Source: Brachyhypopomus gauderio
Lineage: Eukaryota > Chordata > Actinopteri > Gymnotiformes > Hypopomidae
NCBI RefSeq assembly: GCF_052324685.1
Contig: NC_135212.1
Coordinates: 22,210,137 to 22,274,136 of the forward strand
Reading direction: 5' to 3'
DNA: 64,000 nucleotides
Below the pieces are notes generated by a model. The model did no database searches, was not told the origin of the DNA, and saw only the letters and a list, made by a program, of their open reading frames with translations. Numbering within the stretch: the stretch's first letter is position 1; every line of letters starts with the position of its first letter. Positions 20,844 to 32,616 of the stretch are shown one piece after another. A program made the position numbers and the translations under genes.

Positions 20844-21059
20844 CGAGTACACCAGTGGCTCAGGGTGAATGAGGACACAGGCACACAACTCCAGGCCTGG
20901 TGAGGCTAAAAGCTAATTTTTTAAATCATAATTTTCTAATGATAATGATCTTACATCCCTTCAAAATTCCAATATGGCTAGACGTTTTAGCTTTTTGTCT
21001 CACCAGGCGTAGGGAGGTGTGCACGTGCCCCCCTTCACCCTGAGCCACTAGTGCACTCG
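20844..21059. repeat. Imperfect fold-back repeat
   Basis: The arm at 20844-20916 (cgagtacaccagtggctcag, continuing to gcctggtgaggctaaaagct) is matched in reverse complement by 20984-21059 (cgagtgcactagtggctcag and gcctggtgagacaaaaagct). Arms are about 73-76 bases, roughly 75% identical by eye, around a loop of about 67 bases. It follows the Tc1 remnant directly. Confidence 0.7.
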
Positions 21060-21824
21060 TCTGCCCATTAGGCAGCTGTGGAGGTGTTATAACGGAGGCT
21101 GGAGGAGGCCGTTCCTGTGTCCTAGCCCTCTCAGGAAGGAAGTGCTCCATCTCGCTGTCTGCAGGATTACAGGCTGTGAAGCAGCGTATGCAAGGCCTTG
21201 CCAGCCCAGCCTTTCACACACGCAGCTGCTCACGATGTTTACGGGTGTGTGATACGTTTATGTGTGTGTGCGATACGTTCGGAGGAGATGGAGGCTCTTG
21301 AGTGTGGCATTTTCGATATTTTTTTCCTCCCAGGATTTTTTATGCCAAAACAGCTCTCAGCAAAGTGCAGCAGCTCATGTGGCAAACATCTCATACAAGA
21401 GCTTGTCATCCATCTAACTCTGAGAATGAAAAGCTCCACTGGGACTTCCATGTGTCCTCTGTGAGGGACGTGTCCCCAGCTGTGGCTTTAGACTGGGATC
21501 CAGGGGTGAGCAGCTGTCCAAAATGAATCAGAGAGGTTCTGCCTGGTTGTGCATGAGGATGGTCCTCACAATGAGGCAGGAAGTCAGAAGTGATCATCAC
21601 AAGGGCAGTTCAGACACAAGAACTTGATTGGCTTTTCCAGACATGGCAGGAAAAATATATATATGCTGTTTTATTCTACTGTAATGACCTTGACAGAAAG
21701 ACATAGATCTTCTGTCTCTCAACTGTTTGCATCTGGAAGTGTCATAATGCCTATGTGATGCTGTTTGTGAGAACAGACCTCAAACAAGACATGAAAAACT
21801 GTCCTGTAATTCACTAAATATATA

Positions 21825-22655
21825 TTAGGGGTGGGCATAGATTAATTTTTTTAATCTAGATTAATCTCACTGAAATCTTGAAATTAATCTAGATTAATCT
21901 ATATTAAAATGGCTCATATGCATGCTACCCAAGTAATGACTAAAAGTCAGTTTTTGAGGTAGGATTTCTTAATACAGAGGGTGCATTAGACCAGGGGCTC
22001 ATCTCCTGTTTCCAAAATGCATCAATGACTGCTTGAGGAAGCTGTTTTACTTTGATACTTGAAGAAAAAAAAAACATGCTCAATAAAATGTAGGCTACTT
22101 GTGTTCAACGGTTTATTCAGTTAAACATGAATTTGTAAGCCTACATACTGTACATTAAATAACATGTATATTCAGCTAAACGTGATATTTGAAATGTAAG
22201 CCAACATTTAGTACATTTAACCTCAAGGACGTAATTTTCAAAAGTCAGTTTTGGTCCTCTGTAGTTTTAACGGTTAAAAATAAATTATTTAAATAGCGAC
22301 GAATCTAGCGCTAGGACCATGCAGAAAACGACCGCTCCGAGCTCCGCTCCGTTAACACTTTACGTTCCTTAAAATGAATTTTCCATTAAGCAAACCTGGC
22401 GACTTCGTGGCTGCATCCATGTAAAAACACGTACGATTTGTAATTCACAGGTTTAAAAACTCGTTCTCGCCCCTACTGTGCAATTTGTTTAGGAATACAG
22501 CCGAGCTAAACTATCAAGTTGAAAGTCATCATAGTTTGCTTACCCATTTTGATCCAGTTCCCAACCCAACTTTAAGAATAGATTAACGGCGATAATTTTT
22601 ATATCGCCCGATAAGAGTATCAAATTAACGACCGCCGTTAACGGCCCACCACTAA
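21825..22655. mobile_element. Candidate non-autonomous DNA element with short terminal inverted repeats
   Basis: The left end TTAGGGGTGGGC and the right end GCCCACCACTAA are inverted repeats (11 of 12). Subterminal sequence is rich in palindromic taatctagattaatct at the left and ccgttaacgg at the right. No matching target duplication was found next to either end, and no transposase is encoded. Superfamily not assigned. Confidence 0.5.
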
Positions 22656-22741
22656 GAAGGTTAAAGACCAAGCAGTGATGTTAGCAAGTAATTTTGCTGA
22701 GGACAGAAATGCTGTGTTTAAATCCTGTGTTTTGTTATAGT

Positions 22742-22885
22742 CAGAGCCGGAGTGGCTAATCGGGAGATTCGGGAGGATTCCCGATGGGCCGGCTCATGTC
22801 CATCTCTAGTTTGGGCCGATTGGGAGGGAAAAATTATTTTGGGCATGAAACTCCCGGGCTGAAAAAGTGTCCCACTCCGGCCCTG
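22742..22885. mobile_element. 144-bp hAT-type miniature element with 8-bp target duplication
   Basis: The ends CAGAGCCGGAGTGG and CCACTCCGGCCCTG are inverted repeats with one mismatch. Both sides carry gttatagt (22734-22741 and 22886-22893), a perfect 8-bp target duplication. Length, CAG...CTG ends and duplication size fit a hAT miniature element. It cannot encode a protein. Confidence 0.9.
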
Positions 22886-25690
22886 GTTATAGTCCTCAAC
22901 CATCCACTGAAAATGATATAACGGTCCACTCCTATGTCCCCTGGTGACTCAGTGGGTGATTGGTTTACTTTGGTCATGGTATTTCTTTCATTATTAAACA
23001 CTGTGAAGTGGATTACTGCAAACCAGGAGTCAAAGCAAGTAGCTTAGGTCCAATTCTACCATGCGAATGAAGAAAGTGACAGTGACAGGACTTCCATCTG
23101 AAGTCCCGAAGCTCGTGGGCAAGATCATTTGCTGAATAATTGATGGGAAATGCTGCAAAGTGTGGGTGCTGCACAGCATGGCTGCAATGCTAATGGAGGA
23201 CGTTGGAGCACTCTGACCGCAGATATGAGCTGCAACCATAACCAATCCCACCTGAACGAAGACACACGCAAGGGCTCTAAACAGCAGGGTCAAGCGTGTC
23301 AGACAGCCGAATTCTGGACGCCTCTAGCTCTTCAAAAGTGGGCCCAGACCTTCTGAAGTAACACATGACAGCCTTGATGAAATGGCTTGTTCTTTTAAAA
23401 CCACAGTACGAGAAAGCAGCAGATACACTAGACTGAATTAAATTCTGGATTCTGATGGGAATTATTTATTTGAGTGCTTGTTTTACTGAACCATACTATA
23501 GTCCACACAAAGAGTAGACAAGTATAAAATCCTTCTGTCTTATCTCAGTTTACCTGTACCAATAGTGTGGTTTTACAACTGTTTCAACCACACTGAAATA
23601 CTCAAGTTTCTAAAAAGTAACTGTAAAAATATATTTGAAAAGTCTAAAGAAGCGATGAGATCTTGAATGTGTGACACGGTTGAAAGGGTGAGTCCATGTC
23701 TCGGGCCCATTGTCTCCAGAGACGTGAAATCAATGACTTCTTTCCTTCTTTAGAAATGCACAGGATGTGAGCACTTTGGGTTTAGGGTGTGTATTATACA
23801 GGACACAGATGAAAATAATAACAGTGAAATGTTATTAAAAGCTTTGTTTTGTCAAGCGTTTCCCTCATCCAAATTGCACATAGCACATATTATAGGGTAG
23901 GAGCATTACTTGCAAAATAGCCACAAAAAGAGAGAAAAAGATCACAATAGCTTGTGGTGTGCCAATATTGTGACTTAATGATAGATAAGGGGGAAGGATG
24001 TGCTTAACTATTATCTTTCCTCTGCTATGAAACACCAATTCAGGGGCTTAAAATTAATCGGATGAGTTGAAGAAGGTGTTTGAAAAAGGGGCGAATTTTT
24101 AAACCGCAGCACAGTGGTTGTTCGGTGGGCTCTGATACGCTCTGCTAATAGTCTCCTTATTAGCGTAATCAGGTGAGGTGGTGTAAGGCTGAAGTGAACA
24201 CAAGTCAATCCTGTCCTGTGGAGGGCTTAGCTCAGTTCCCTCATCTTCCCGAATAACCCTCCGCTAGCAGTGAAAAGTAGCCACCTTTCATAGACCCAAG
24301 CAGAGGCAACACAATAAGAACATGATTGGGGAGGCTTCATCCATGCTCAGTGACACAGGCCCATTATACCCAGAACTTGGTTCAGAGGGCTTTCAGATAT
24401 ACAGTGAAGAGACGACAGTGTGACCCGGTCGCTCAAAGAGGGTCTATAAAAACACCAGTTTCTCAGAGCCTTGTCAAATAGACTTCAGACTACAGACTTG
24501 CAGTATATTTGATTTTTTTTTCCTAATGTTTTCTTTTGGATGCTTTGAACTGGACAGAACTTTTATGAGTGGGTTATTTTGGATGCTTTACATTCAACTG
24601 TAACATCTTTTCTTGATTGTTATGAATTAAGCAAGGTTTTCTATTACAAAGATCTATTTATTTATATTTTTTTCAATTTGAAAGACTCCCTTATGCTAAG
24701 TTCTCTAAAGCTGTCCTCCTGTTCTGTGGTATACTTTAGCTTGCTCATGACATGGAGGTGTCTGTTTGTGGAAAACAGGAAAATGTTTGCCAAAGATGGA
24801 ACACATCCCTCATTCACTAGTAAACGTGATCTTGTGTAAATGTGATTTGTGGTTGATATTACTCATGAACCTTTTGCAGTCTTTTTTCCCATCTCTCTGC
24901 AGTTTCAAAATTATGTAATAATTTGGCAGTACAGATAATCAACCTGCTGTCAATGGGACTTTGCGTGTCAGGCTTCTGAGCTCGCCTAAGTAGGCTATAT
25001 ATTCCTGTGAAGCAGATAACGTATTACATAGCATGCTTGAAAGAGCAATAGAATTTTGCCTTGAAAATCACTAATTGCAGTGATGATATCATGCCAACAG
25101 ATCTGTTGTGCGGTTCGTAAGCCAGTAAATTTGTTTCGCCTTCTCTGGTGGCCTGCAGTATATTATATTACAGTATATAATAGCAGTGCAGTGTATTATT
25201 TATAGTCACCTCTGTGTAATGTGTTTTTCTAAACTAGTGTGCCTTGAAGGCACATTTTAGCATGAATTTCACTCCCACAAGTCAAGTGTTGAATACAATA
25301 TCACATATCACATATAATTCAACAGCTTGTCAGTCATATTTGGTGGTATGTGGTCACATAGCCCATTCAAACCTGTTATGTTTGAAATATTGTCCTGTTT
25401 GTTTTTCCAATATAATGTGTTTGGGTGTTTTAAGGTATCTGCGTACTATATTAGATGTAAAAAAATACCTGTGAAGGAGTTCTGCTAACCCCTCTCCAGC
25501 TAGACTTTCAGTAATGTGGGAATGTAAAAATGTCTTCAGAGTGTAGATTTCCTGTGTTATTCAACAGCTGTTAGTACTAACAGGGTCTGAGACTGTATAG
25601 TTAAATAGAGGTTTCCATTTTCCTGTTACTGGAGGATTTTGACACTTTCAGTCAATTTATATAGCAGTACACTATAATATAGTAGATACT

Positions 25691-25730
25691 GTATAGTATA
25701 GTATAGTATAGTATAGTATAGTATAGTATA
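25691..25730. repeat. (GTATA)8 microsatellite
   Basis: Eight perfect pentanucleotide units in a TA-rich surround. Confidence 0.95.
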
Positions 25731-25815
25731 CAAAATTAGTGATGTTTGTTTTTGCCTTGTGCTAATATTTAGCAAGTCATATCTGAGTTCTGTTAAACAC
25801 ACTTGAAGCAAGTTC

Positions 25816-26210
25816 AGTCCTGCAGAGCCACAGTACTGCAGAGCCACAGTCCTTTAGACCCACAGTCCTGCAAAACCACAACATTGCAGAACCACAGTCC
25901 TGCAGAGCTACAACAATCCAGAACAAGAGTCCCGAATAACCACAACACCGCGGAACCACAGTCCTGCAGAGCCACAGTCCTGCAGAGCCACAGTTCTGCA
26001 TAGCCTCAACACTGCAGAGCCACAACACTGCAGAGCCACAGTTCTGCATAGCCTCAACACTGCATAGCCTCAACACTGCAGAGCCACAACACTGCAGAGC
26101 CACAGTTCTGCATAGCCTCAACACTGCATAGCCTCAACACTGCAGAGCCACAACACTGCAGAGCCACAGTTCTGCATAGCCACAGCACTGCAGAGTCACA
26201 GCACTGCTGA
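25816..26210. repeat. 16-bp minisatellite
   Basis: About 24-25 units of a 16-base sequence of the form ctgcagagccacagtc, with variants ctgcatagcctcaaca and ctgcagagccacaaca. The 3' part shows a higher-order 64-base unit (4 x 16). Because stops are rare in all phases, it creates open frames with a 16-residue period (such as VLWLCSVEAMQNCGSA on the minus strand), which are not considered genes. Confidence 0.95.
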
Positions 26211-26952
26211 GTGTAAGGTTTTCCAGGTGCTAACACAATCTGGCTTAATTCAGCAGCAAACTGTCAAATCCCTGGCCTGTTGACTTGGTTCTGGAAGAGA
26301 ATATCATGACTAAATTTAGCACGTCTGTGTGTCCCTAAAGGATTTTTTTCCTGCTTTCTCACTGATTGTTCCTTTTCACCAGAAACTGAAAATGATTGAG
26401 GAGGTTATCATGCAATCACAAGCCTCCAGCAATAGTACACAGAGAAATGAAGAATGCAAGAGATACTGCAGGAGCAGTTGTTTTGTCACGGACCAGTCTG
26501 ACCTGCCATAAAGACCTTGGCAGATTTTCAACTATGAGTCACGGTGGCTTGCCCTGTTTTCTATCTCTGTCAACACACGGGCCGCAGTGCTACAACAAGA
26601 CTGGGCTTCATATGCCCTTTTCTTTACTTTCGTCCTGTCAGAGGTGAAGTGGGATGGTATTTGGCCTCTGGTTGGCAGCAACATGACATATGCTCATGCA
26701 TATAATGCAGTTCTATTCCACTCTTCCCTGGAAAATGTACAATTTGACTTATGATAAATCATGTTTTTGTGTCACAAGAGTCAAAACAATAACTTGAAAA
26801 AGTGCATTTTGAGAGATTTGTAGGACACCAGCAGCCGTCTGGAGAATGATTCAAGACTGATCTGACATTACCATTTCAATAGAAGTGATATGCATAACTC
26901 ATGGTGCTTCTTTTAAAATCTCCCCTAGGTATGTGAACAGAAAGTATATTAA

Positions 26953-27529
26953 GGGCGTACTCACACTAGGCTCTGTGATCCGGGCCCGGGCACGGTTGCC
27001 TGCCGAAGCACGGTTCGTTTGGCTAGTGTGAGCGCTCCAACCGTGCCCGGGCCCGGATCAGTTAACCGTGCTCGGGCCCGCTTTGAAGAGGTGGGCCAGG
27101 GCACGATTCATGTGGACTCAGGCACGGTTCGCTTCTAGTGTGAGCGCTATCCGTGCCCGGGCCCGCTTGGTGCCTCGTCTGATTGGTTCATTTCGCTGGA
27201 ACTCAAACATGACATCAGTGATGCGACGCTCACGTTAAACAGTCATAGCGGCAAAGCGATTAGCAGACAATCGTTGTGTTAAATTATCGATAAATCTGTG
27301 CTTGCACCGTGTTTCTGCACTCCAAAAATACAATAAAAAGAGAATCGTGAACTCTATAGTGTTGTGCGAGCGCGCTTTTTTTCCAAATAAAGCGGCGTTG
27401 TGATGACGTAAGCGTGCTCGGGCCGGGTTGCTGAAGCGAGTGTGAGTGCAGGCCAGCGGGGGAGTGGGGAGGGGGGATAACCGGGCCCCAGCACGGAACG
27501 AGCAAACCGTGCCTAGTGTGAGTACGCCC
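26953..27529. mobile_element. 577-bp Harbinger-like non-autonomous element with TAA duplication
   Basis: The ends GGGCGTACTCACACTAGGC and GCCTAGTGTGAGTACGCCC are perfect 19-base inverted repeats. TAA flanks both ends (26950-26952 and 27530-27532), the 3-bp target duplication of PIF/Harbinger elements. The interior is very GC-rich, with repeated cgtgcccgggcccg on both strands and internal copies of the terminal motif. No transposase is encoded. Confidence 0.9.
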
Positions 27530-28558
27530 TAAGTGTGATTCTGGCTGATGGTCCATTTGGTGTTTACAATGCAATAAAACTCACAGTCATTATGTAACTG
27601 ATTCATTTTTGAATTATGTTTTGTAGTAAATCATTTAGTTTCAGTCTTGGAAATATGTAAATATTTGAACATATTCATACATGGAGTAAACTGTGGAGTG
27701 TGTTGTAGAATATACTGTGGAGTGTATAGTGGAGTGTGTTGTGAAGTATGTCCATAATGGTTAAGTGCAGTGTGTGAATGTGTTAACACCCTCCAGAGCC
27801 AGGCCAGAGAGCAGGACACATGTGGACGCATAACCCATGACATTATTCAGGAAGGGTGTCAGACCTCATCGTATGTCCAGTGCTCCAGATTTGACCTCTT
27901 CCTGCAGTGCCAGTGTTAGAAGTTTAAAAACACATGCCTGGCTTCTCTATTGATATGGGGGGGTTTAAAAATAGACAGGGTCTCTGTGAACACCAGTCTG
28001 AACTCTGGACGGATACTGAGACACTATTAATAGCCAAGGCCTTCCAGGCTGAAAAAAGAAAGGTTCTGGCATTTTGTATTTTCACTTGACCCCCAGCTGG
28101 GCCTTCAAATGCCAGTATGCTATCCTGACAATCAGTGACCGAGCCCAGTCCCCAACAACACTGTCCCTTTAGATGTTTGACGTCTGCTCTTCTCTTTGTA
28201 GACCTCACATTGCTTGACCAGTTTGACTTATGCAGTGTAAGATAGTCCAAAGATTTTGAATATGTTTTTCTTTCGGGATGCTTAACAGTTGCTTCCTTTT
28301 TACACCAAATGTTATTGAACATTTTGGACTGGCGGAGTCTGGGGAGCAGGAAGTGCTGAGTGTTCTGTGTCTGTGCTGTGTGCTCTAGACTCATTTAGGG
28401 AGGGAGATGTTAAATGTACTGAGACCCTTATTGAATGCAGCATGCTTAATATCCTTGAAGGAGCTGCTTCCTTTGTGATGGCTCATGTATTGAGAGATCC
28501 CACCTGCATCCCACCAACGCACAGAAGCGCACGAACATGCATATACATGCACTCACGG

Positions 28559-28567
28559 CTACACACA

Positions 28568-28624
<57 letters not shown>

Positions 28625-28652
28625 ACACATACACACACACACACACACACAC
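28559..28652. repeat. Interrupted (CA)n microsatellite
   Basis: CA units interrupted by catacacac and cacgtgcgcacac. It produces spurious histidine/threonine and cysteine/valine frames. A GA-rich imperfect tract follows at 28759-28930. Confidence 0.95.
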
Positions 28653-29001
28653 TAGGTGAAAAAAATGTAGGCTGGTGTGTAGTAGCAGATGATTATGTAG
28701 TGCCTGGGGCAACATTCATCCAGCACCTGCCTGATGGAGACAGCTACAACAAGCTTCTAGTAGAGAGAGAGAGAGACAGAGACAGAGACGGAGACGGAAT
28801 GAATAGAGAAAGAGATATACAGAGAAATGGAGACAAATGGAATAAAATGAAACAAAGAACAGAAGAAAGGAAAAGGAAGAGAGACAGAGTAAGAAAGAAA
28901 GAATACAAGTAAGAGGGAGAGGTTCAGAGAAAGAGAAAGACAATTCTTCACTCTAAACCTAACAACCCCAAAATAAAAAATGCTGACACATGACATATAT
29001 C

Positions 29002-29989
29002 CAGTGATGCCGGTAACGCGTTACTTAGTAACGCGTTACTGTAGTCGGACTACTTTTTTCAGTAACGAGTAGTCTAACGCAACTACTATTTAAAAACTAG
29101 TAGTCAGATTAAAGTTACTTATCTAAAACATCGTGCGTTACTATTTCTGCATTTCGGGGGAACGTAGGTTATATTTATTCATTCTTATTTTTTGGCTACA
29201 CGTTTCTTACGCGGTTACGTCATCTCTGCTCTGCGGCGCCAAAGTCAGATGGAAGGAGAGGTTCGCCTTTAGCAGCTGGAAATACAGGCATTATTTTGAT
29301 TTTATTTCGGCTAAGGAAGACAACATTAAGGTCCGTTGTACACTCTGTCCTGGCGACAGAGTGCTGTCTACTTTCAAAAACACAACGTCAAACCTGAAAA
29401 AAAAAAAAAAAAACCGGGGCTTGGCGGCGAACGTAAATTGTTACCGGGCGGGGTGTAAAATTGACTAAATTCAGTATTATATCGCGATCGATCGATCGCC
29501 GGTGGTTGGCGCCAGATCGAACTAGTAACTCATTGAATCATAGATGTGGATCAGAGGTAAATAAACTGGATTTTTTTTTCGGCGTGAGATATCGGAAGTG
29601 TGGCGTAAGCGTGTGAAGACAGTCAAATGCGTGTGTCTCAATGCGTGACAGTTGGCAACCCTGTAAGTGGGCGGAGTTGAACAGAAAGACTGTCTTATTT
29701 ATTTATTTAAAAAACATGTAAGCCTATTTCAAGAAAAAGTTTACAAATGCCAGTGTCATTTTTGATGTTCCGGTTAAAATACATGTCAATAAAGTGAGTA
29801 TTGGCAGAACTGGTAGTCATTTTCATGTTATAGGGGCGGGGGATCAGCCTCTGCTGAAAGTAACTAAAAGTAATCTAACTTAGTTACTTTTAAAAGCAAG
29901 TAGTCAGTAACTTAACTGAGTTACTTTTTAAAGAAGTAGTCAGTAGTCAGTAGTCGGATTACTGTTTCAAAGTAACTATGGCAACACTG
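29002..29989 (+). mobile_element. 988-bp hAT element carrying a BED zinc-finger remnant
   Basis: The ends CAGTGATGCC and GGCAACACTG are inverted repeats (9 of 10). Both sides carry catatatc (28994-29001 and 29990-29997), a perfect 8-bp target duplication. The subterminal regions contain many copies of gttact/agtaac. Inside, 29254-29400 encodes WKYRHYFDFISAKEDNIKV and RCTLCPGDRVLSTFKNTTSN, the start of a BED zinc finger as found at the N-terminus of hAT transposases. The frame then runs into a poly-A tract and stops, with no catalytic domain, so it cannot move by itself. Confidence 0.92.
29254..29412 (+). pseudogene. BED zinc-finger fragment of a hAT transposase
   Basis: It shows the aromatic residues and CxxC pair of a BED finger (WKYRHYF, then CTLC). 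The expected HxxxxH after SNLKK is replaced by a lysine run from the poly-A tract at 29399-29413, so the finger is incomplete. It is located inside the hAT element. Confidence 0.75.
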
Positions 29990-30176
29990 CATATATCTAT
30001 ATAAACTTTGGCCTCAATAATTATCTTTACCCGTTGTCTGCTATTCAGACTATGCATCATTACGCTATCATGGTCAACAGTGTTCTTTCATTTTGTTTTG
30101 TATGCTTTATCTTCACATTTTTAATGCAAAATTCTGTGGTGCAGTGCTGTTTTGACTCCTTTCGTGAGAACACATC

Positions 30177-30283
30177 CCTTCACTGTGTATGTCTCTCCTT
30201 CACTGTGTATGTCTCGCCTTCACTGTATATGTATTTCTTTCACTGTGTATGTCTCTCCTTCACTTTTTATGTCTTGCCTTCAC
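30177..30283. repeat. 20-bp degenerate tandem repeat
   Basis: About five units of ccttcactgtgtatgtctct with point changes. Confidence 0.85.
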
Positions 30284-30399
30284 CGAGCTCTAAAATGTGT
30301 GCTCTGTTACAGTCGATGAAAATGGCCTGCTGGCTTGAAGGATCCTACTGAGTGTAGAACAGAGAAAACACAAGACTGTAGTGTGCTGGGACCCCCCAA

Positions 30400-30401
<2 letters not shown>

Positions 30402-30456
<55 letters not shown>
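30402..30456. repeat. (CA)n microsatellite
   Basis: About 27 uninterrupted CA units. Confidence 0.95.
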
Positions 30457-30457
<1 letters not shown>

Positions 30458-31822
30458 CACATAGCACACAGTCCCACTTCTGTTGTGACAGGTCATCTTT
30501 TCAAAGCCATCATGTACTGTTTATTGCTCCGGCCAAAGAATGACCATTTAATTAAATGTGTATTGATTTTCACCCTGGTATCCTCATGTTGATCCATTAT
30601 ATTCCCAGTTTATATATATGGCCTACATAACATTGTCATAATGCCATGCTGGGTCTGAACCATGAGGTGCATTAGTGTAATGTGAAAGCCAGCATTGTGT
30701 TTCTGGTCATTAGAGCAGACAGCTCCTGGTGGATGCTGTGTGTGTTCCCGCTAATGCACACCACTGGCAGCTGATTTATACTAACGCAGCGCGGAATGCA
30801 GTGGAACAGTGTCTGGGCTTGCACTTTTTGAAACAGCAGGCCGTTTTCATCCCGATTTCATGTTTTCCTCACTGGTGATATGGAAGATTTAAATAGCCAA
30901 ATGACACATGCACAGAACAATAACCATAAATAAAAGAAAAATACATTGTAGTATGTGATAAAATTGGTTACGTGTAGAAAATGATAAGCGTTTTACAAAA
31001 ATGTAAAATGTGAGTTTCACTGCTTTAGATCTTCACCACTAGATATGGAGCGAATCTGGCATTATGTTTGTAAAATGCCAAATGTAAAAGTAAGAGCCAT
31101 ACCATGAGTTGAAATGCCTGTTCATTCTGGATTTATTCCATTCTACTAGAGAATTTCAAATTCACAGGGCAAAGGCCACAACAGTCTTTTTTTAAGGATA
31201 ATTTGAGGTTTCGCAGTAATTCTGGTTATGCTTATCTCTGAGTGCTTGAAGAGCAGAACGGCAGAATGTCTGGGAGGGATTTTGTATTGCTTGGTGATAA
31301 GGCTTGACAAGCAGGTGTGTGGACTGTGCTACAAGCCTGTCTTGCTACATTTGACTCTGTCTGATTTGTTAAGTCCGATCAGTAATAATTTCCAATAAAA
31401 ATCTCTGGATGTCGTACTGCGAAATGTTTCATAGCAGAGGCAAAAACAATAAAGAAAACCACATTCTAGAGTCATGACTTATTTTCTGCAAGATGAATAA
31501 CTAGAGGTTCATCATCAAGTAAATGGGAGCAGGGGTGTTTCTCTGTGCCAGTCCTTGGCACACACATGTAGAGCCCTTCTGTGTTTCCCCAGTTCTCCTC
31601 CAGCTTATTCAGCTCATGAAGGGCTTGCTAATTGGCTGCTGAGATGAATCACATGTATCAGAATTGGCTAAATGAACAGTAGGTTCTCTCGGAAGTAGGA
31701 GAGGAGACGTTGGACCATTTGACCAGAGGACTATGAGCTCAACTTCCTTGTTCAATTCATCCTTGGGAACCAGTAAATCTTTTGGAACATCGCACCTTCT
31801 CCTCATTGCTGTATCGAAGTCC

Positions 31823-31839
31823 ACCCCCCCCCCCCCCCC
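31823..31839. repeat. Poly-C tract
   Basis: A run of about 16 cytosines. Confidence 0.9.
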
Positions 31840-32346
31840 ATTCCATCATGGTATTGGCCAAGTCTTCTGAAGTTCTATGGCTACACTGTGGCTATTTGGT
31901 TAGATTAGACCCTGAAATGTGGCTATTTTTCTAATAATTAGGATAATGTTTATAGCCCAAATATCATTTGAAAACAACCTCAGGTCCTGCTACATATCCA
32001 TTTAATCTGATTGGATTATAGCCTATGTCCTTAGGTATCTTAGAGAGAGATTCAAATATGCACATGATTCTCAATACCTGTGCAAACACAGGCTTATTAC
32101 ACAGATAAATGTTTACCTATTGCATGATCATGTACTCACACCAAGTCCTTGTAGGGCACTGTTCCAGAGGATCTATCCTACATGTAGTCATGAACTGTTT
32201 GTGTTAAAGTTGTCATCAGTGGTCAGTTTCTGACACTGGGCGTCAGGTGTCAGACACCTCTCAGCCCAGCAGGGTCTGAGACACTCGTTGCATTGCAACA
32301 CTTGCTACTCTGTTAGTGTTGCTGCTGAAAAATTGTGCATTACAAC

Positions 32347-32616
32347 ATATGGCCTACATATGAGCTACATATGGGCTACATAAGGCCTACATATGGGCTA
32401 CATAAGGCCTACATATGAGCTACTTATGGACTATATATGGGCTACATATGGGCTACATAAGGCCTACATATGAGCTACATATGGGCTACATAAGGCTACA
32501 TATGGCCTACATATGGGCTACACAAGGCCTACATATAGCCTACATATGAGCTACATATGAGCTACATATGGGCTACATAATGCCTACATATGGCCTATAT
32601 ATGACCTACATATGCG
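32347..32616. repeat. 11-bp minisatellite
   Basis: About 24 units of atatggcctac with variants gagctac, gggctac and ataaggcctac; one unit is 10 bases. Most units contain catatg. The period is close to one DNA helical turn. Confidence 0.95.

Noticed and set aside
25777..26124. 115-codon cysteine-rich minus-strand frame
   Set aside because: It is the translation of a 16-bp minisatellite with a 16-residue period, not a cysteine-rich protein.
27924..28394. 156-codon minus-strand open frame
   Set aside because: No domain or family pattern recognised, no convincing splice context, and composition like surrounding intergenic DNA.
28367..28912. 181-codon plus-strand open frame
   Set aside because: Built from a (CA)n array followed by a GA-rich tract (Arg/Glu/Asp repeats); no recognisable domain.
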